Shown here: piece by piece, positions 60,791 through 64,000 of the stretch
Position numbering within the stretch: the first letter of the stretch is position 1
Layout of the letters: each line of letters starts with the position of its first letter
DNA from: Puffinus mauretanicus
Lineage: Eukaryota; Chordata; Aves; Procellariiformes; Procellariidae
DNA: 64,000 nucleotides
Direction of reading: 5' to 3'
NCBI GenBank assembly: GCA_023333565.1
Contig: JAJKFH010004158.1
Location: 992,001 to 1,056,000, forward strand
Notes under the pieces: generated by a model
Told to the model about the DNA's origin: nothing
What the model saw: the letters and a program-made list of their open reading frames with translations, nothing else
Database searches by the model: none
Program-made: the position numbers and the translations under genes

Positions 60791-63700
60791 ACAGTCCCTC
60801 AGGGACATTGTCTTATGCTCCTAGTAGATTCCAGCCCACATCTATTCAAGCTGAAAACCTCGATCCTGATCTCCAGGGCCATTCAACAGAACAAGTCCTA
60901 CCTGTATCAGTCAGGGATAATATATCCCTTTCTTCATGCCAGGCTGCTGCACTCCTTGGGGATTGTGCGGTCTGTAAAGCCCATGGATGACTGCACATAC
61001 CCTTCTTGTTCGCAAGGATTTGTCAAATGAATTTTTTGAGCCTGAACACCTTCGCAGCTTTCCTATCCAAAAGAACACTTTCACAATACGTGGCACAGAC
61101 AAAATTATTATTCCCCAAGCTTGGATTTCCTTACTTCGGGGATGGACACTGCCTCAAATGCTAATAGCAAATGAGAAAATGTAATTTCCTTAAATAATAC
61201 TTAAATACTGTTTTGATAGGAACAAAAGAAAATGGCAATATTCTAAGTTAGATGAAAATAATCAACCTATTTACTTTACAGAAAAAGCTTGTAACTTATG
61301 TGGCTCTATTTCATGTGTCTGGACATACAAATCTAAAAGACCTTGACATAAAAGTTCATTTCCAACACAACATTATTTACCAAACAATAAAACCTGCTAA
61401 ATTCAAAGGGAACATCAACAACATGATTGCCTTAAATACACTATGCAATTTCCCTTCCTAAATTTTGGCTTGAATACTGTTTGACAAATTTCCAGCAAAA
61501 TGCAACAAAATTAATTCTCTACTTTGCCCTGTACAAGCTATGTGATTTACTTAGAGGAAATAAAAGTTTTCACAAAGTGTTCGATAATGGACCACCTTCA
61601 TCAATCACTATGGCATTCCCCTCCCGTGACTTCCTGTGAAGTCTCTGAATGATTCTGCTTCCGCGCCATCCAAAAGGCAACGTGAGTTTTGTTTAACCTC
61701 CCTAACCATAAAACACAGCTCTTCTGTTAATCTGTCATCTACTAATCAAGACTCTATCCGGAAGGGCCCTGAATATCCATTAGCAGCTGGAATGCTGCAT
61801 TCAAATCCTGGTTCCTAGCAGAAAAATGACGGATTTTGGAACTATTACTGGTCTAGGATAATTCTTCTTCCGCAGATGCAGGTGCTTGTGTGAGTAATTT
61901 TTAACAGTTGTAGTGCAAAATACAGCACAAATCCCAGAAGTGCTCATGTAGAATCATCCCATCCGCTGCTCTGATAGGAGAAGTTTCCAAAACACATCTC
62001 TCTATTAAAGCCAAAACTTTCCAGTAAGTATAAAGTGTATTTATAACAATGTACGTCTCTGGCGTAACAGTTGAAAATATTGTGCCCTTTAGTTACCCAC
62101 ACAATGAAAATATTGCTTTTGACAATGAAAATCACCTTGTTTTCTGATGGTTACAGATAAAATATTGGGGGAAGCATGCTGCTGTTCCTACGTAAAATGA
62201 CAGATGAACAGTAGTATGATAAATTATAGCTCAGCATGTACTTAAACAAGGCGTACCCATATTTTTTAGCAGAAGAAAATGGTGTTTCTTAGGGCGGCTA
62301 GGCAACTACTATGTATTCTCAGAATCTCTGCGTATTTCAGAAGCTTCTGAAAGTTGGCACAAATTAATATATCTTACATAATCGTTATTACCAGCATCTT
62401 ACTCATATGGGACTAATTTTGCTCTATCCTGACACACAACATGCAAGATAGGTAGTGGGACAAGTTTTGCTCAATTCAGACTTTTTTCATCGTCTGTCAA
62501 ATGAATTCAGAACTTCTCCGCTCTCAGCGTTTTAAAGAGGGAGCAATCAAATTTTGCACAGAACTCAATCTCAGAACATGCTGTGCTTTCTACACATTTT
62601 AAACCCAGGTTTTGACATTTTTTTCAAACCTGCTTCACATAGCTATCCTAACAGTTCACGCTACTTCACAATGGAGAAGCAGTTGGGAACAAACATATTT
62701 CACTACCTTACATAAATTACCAGGAAATGATGGCATATACTATAACGACATTGATGTATTAAATGTCTTTTATCTTCCAAAACAAAAAAATTCCACCCAA
62801 AACCCCCCACTTCCCCTCCCAAACACCTGCAATTTCATCAGCAGGTAACAGGCTGAAGTACAGAACATATAATAAAGTGCATGTAGCGCCTACATTTCAG
62901 GAATTTTACCAATATGAAGATTTACGACTGTCACTTTACCCCAAAATTCTCCAACATCAAAGACTGGTGTTAAAGCAGGAGTGATAGCCAAGACAACAGC
63001 TGTATGGATAAAATACGATTTCTGTAACATGTACCCTCTTGATGTAAAAAAGGTCAAGGGATGCTACTTTCATACGAAGTTCATAAGCGTAAGTTCAGTA
63101 AAGCCTACCTTTAGGCAGCGAGTTCCTTAACAGTGACTGTTAACTGGGCAGAAAAAAGTATTTTAGGGATGACACGGGGAAAAAAAAAATCTGAGCTTGC
63201 CTTCACTGACATTGTGAAGGTTAAATATTGGGAAAAGCTGCTGTCAGAAGTTCCTGCTCATTGGAATTCCACACATCAAAACCAGGAGCTTCCTGGAACT
63301 ATGGAAACTTACTCCCGAATTCATAGACAAGCACACAATATCGCAGATGAAAGACTGCTGACTGCTGTGCAGTTAAAACTACTAATTTACTCAGCATATT
63401 CTCTCTTTCTGAGATGTCCTCGCAGCTGTTCATTGCAAATGATCCAAGGCAACATTCACACGCTTGAGACAAGCATAGCAAATTTGAACTAAGGAAACAC
63501 TTTTAGGAAGAGGTGAAAAAGGATCTGAACTCAAGAGAAAAATAGGAACACCTCCTGGTTCTAAAGCATTCAAAATGCATGCACTGATTCTGTAGTTTCT
63601 ACAAAAGCTAAAAGTTTGTGCGTGAAACTTAAAATACAAAGGATTAAAGGGTAAAGAAATTATGCTCTTGTTTTAGAAATAAGGGCAAATGTCAGCCAGT

Positions 63701-64000
63701 GAACTTATACATGTTATTTTGTCCTTTGTTGCATTCGCATTACACTGTTCAGAGTTCAAATTTACTTTGGGAAATAATAGTAAATATAGGTAAGAGCAAT
63801 TATGAAATGGTGGAACAATTATGGAATCTAGTCTAGAGAAAGTGGATTAAGAGCGTTTTGATAAAAAGCCCCAATTAAAGGAATATGAGAGCGGGGGGAA
63901 TGGGGACACCAGGAGGTCACCTGGGAGCACGCTCTTTTATTGCAGCTTCTAGTCAAAGGCTTGGAGACCTCCATGCAGACAGCTCTGCAAAACCACTCCG
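60791..64000. other. Non-coding, no gene recognised
   Basis: AT-rich with frames up to 119 codons (63133-63492, plus), none recognisable. ATTCAAATCCTGGTTCC at 61798-61814 resembles the tRNA-derived 5' part of a MIR but lacks the rest. The final 110 bp become GC-richer and contain AGGTCACCT (63915-63923). Confidence 0.45.

Noticed and set aside
61795..61830. Third MIR from a tRNA-like ATTCAAATCCTGG word
   Set aside because: Only one short block matches; the downstream MIR core is absent.
1..64000. CRISPR array, operon, prophage or other prokaryotic system
   Set aside because: Base composition, repeat families and lack of long frames show vertebrate nuclear DNA; no regularly spaced repeats were seen.
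1..64000. Endogenous retrovirus
   Set aside because: No LTR pair, primer-binding site or retroviral protein motif was recognised; the reverse transcriptase text present is of the non-LTR CR1/L3 type.

Overview
This window reads as non-coding nuclear DNA of a vertebrate, most likely a bird. It is AT-rich, with short GC- or CpG-rich patches. No frame is longer than about 180 codons, and none resembles a conserved protein. The main pointer to birds is a 3'-end fragment of a CR1 LINE at 39579-39669, in the form typical of avian genomes. Older material fits an amniote background: two MIR-like SINEs, decayed CR1/L3-type reverse transcriptase fragments, and pieces of a palindromic interspersed element. 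Turtles and crocodilians share some of these families, so bird is an inference. I could not identify the locus.

Layout. 1-4.8 kb: a short CpG-rich patch (about 1441-1630), GC-richer sequence to about 3.4 kb, and pieces of a palindromic ancient element. 4.8-15.5 kb: a MIR-like SINE, two stretches that look like conserved non-coding elements (8.6-8.9 and 9.1-9.45 kb), and an 18-bp word containing a 12-bp palindrome repeated 2.8 kb apart. 15.5-23 kb: a T18/A18 palindrome, a roughly 390-bp segment open on both strands with plausible minus-strand splice signals, a 103-bp T-rich tract, and a possible regulatory cluster near 22.8 kb. 23-41 kb: a decayed LINE reverse transcriptase fragment (27.3-27.8 kb), a second MIR-like SINE (35.4 kb), the CR1 3' end (39.6 kb) and an L3-like tail (41.1 kb). 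41-64 kb: two hydrophobic minus-strand frames (43.6-45.4 kb), a pyrimidine tract, another LINE remnant (55.1 kb), a 14-bp inverted repeat (55.8 kb), a strong CTCF-type motif (56.8 kb) and a possible L2-like remnant (60.7 kb).

I found no complete gene, tRNA, rRNA, CRISPR array or operon. Most open frames are what AT-rich non-coding DNA gives by chance, including hydrophobic frames antisense to A-rich sequence. If the window has a function, it is probably regulatory: enhancers, an architectural (CTCF) site, or introns of a large gene whose exons lie outside or are too short to recognise by eye.
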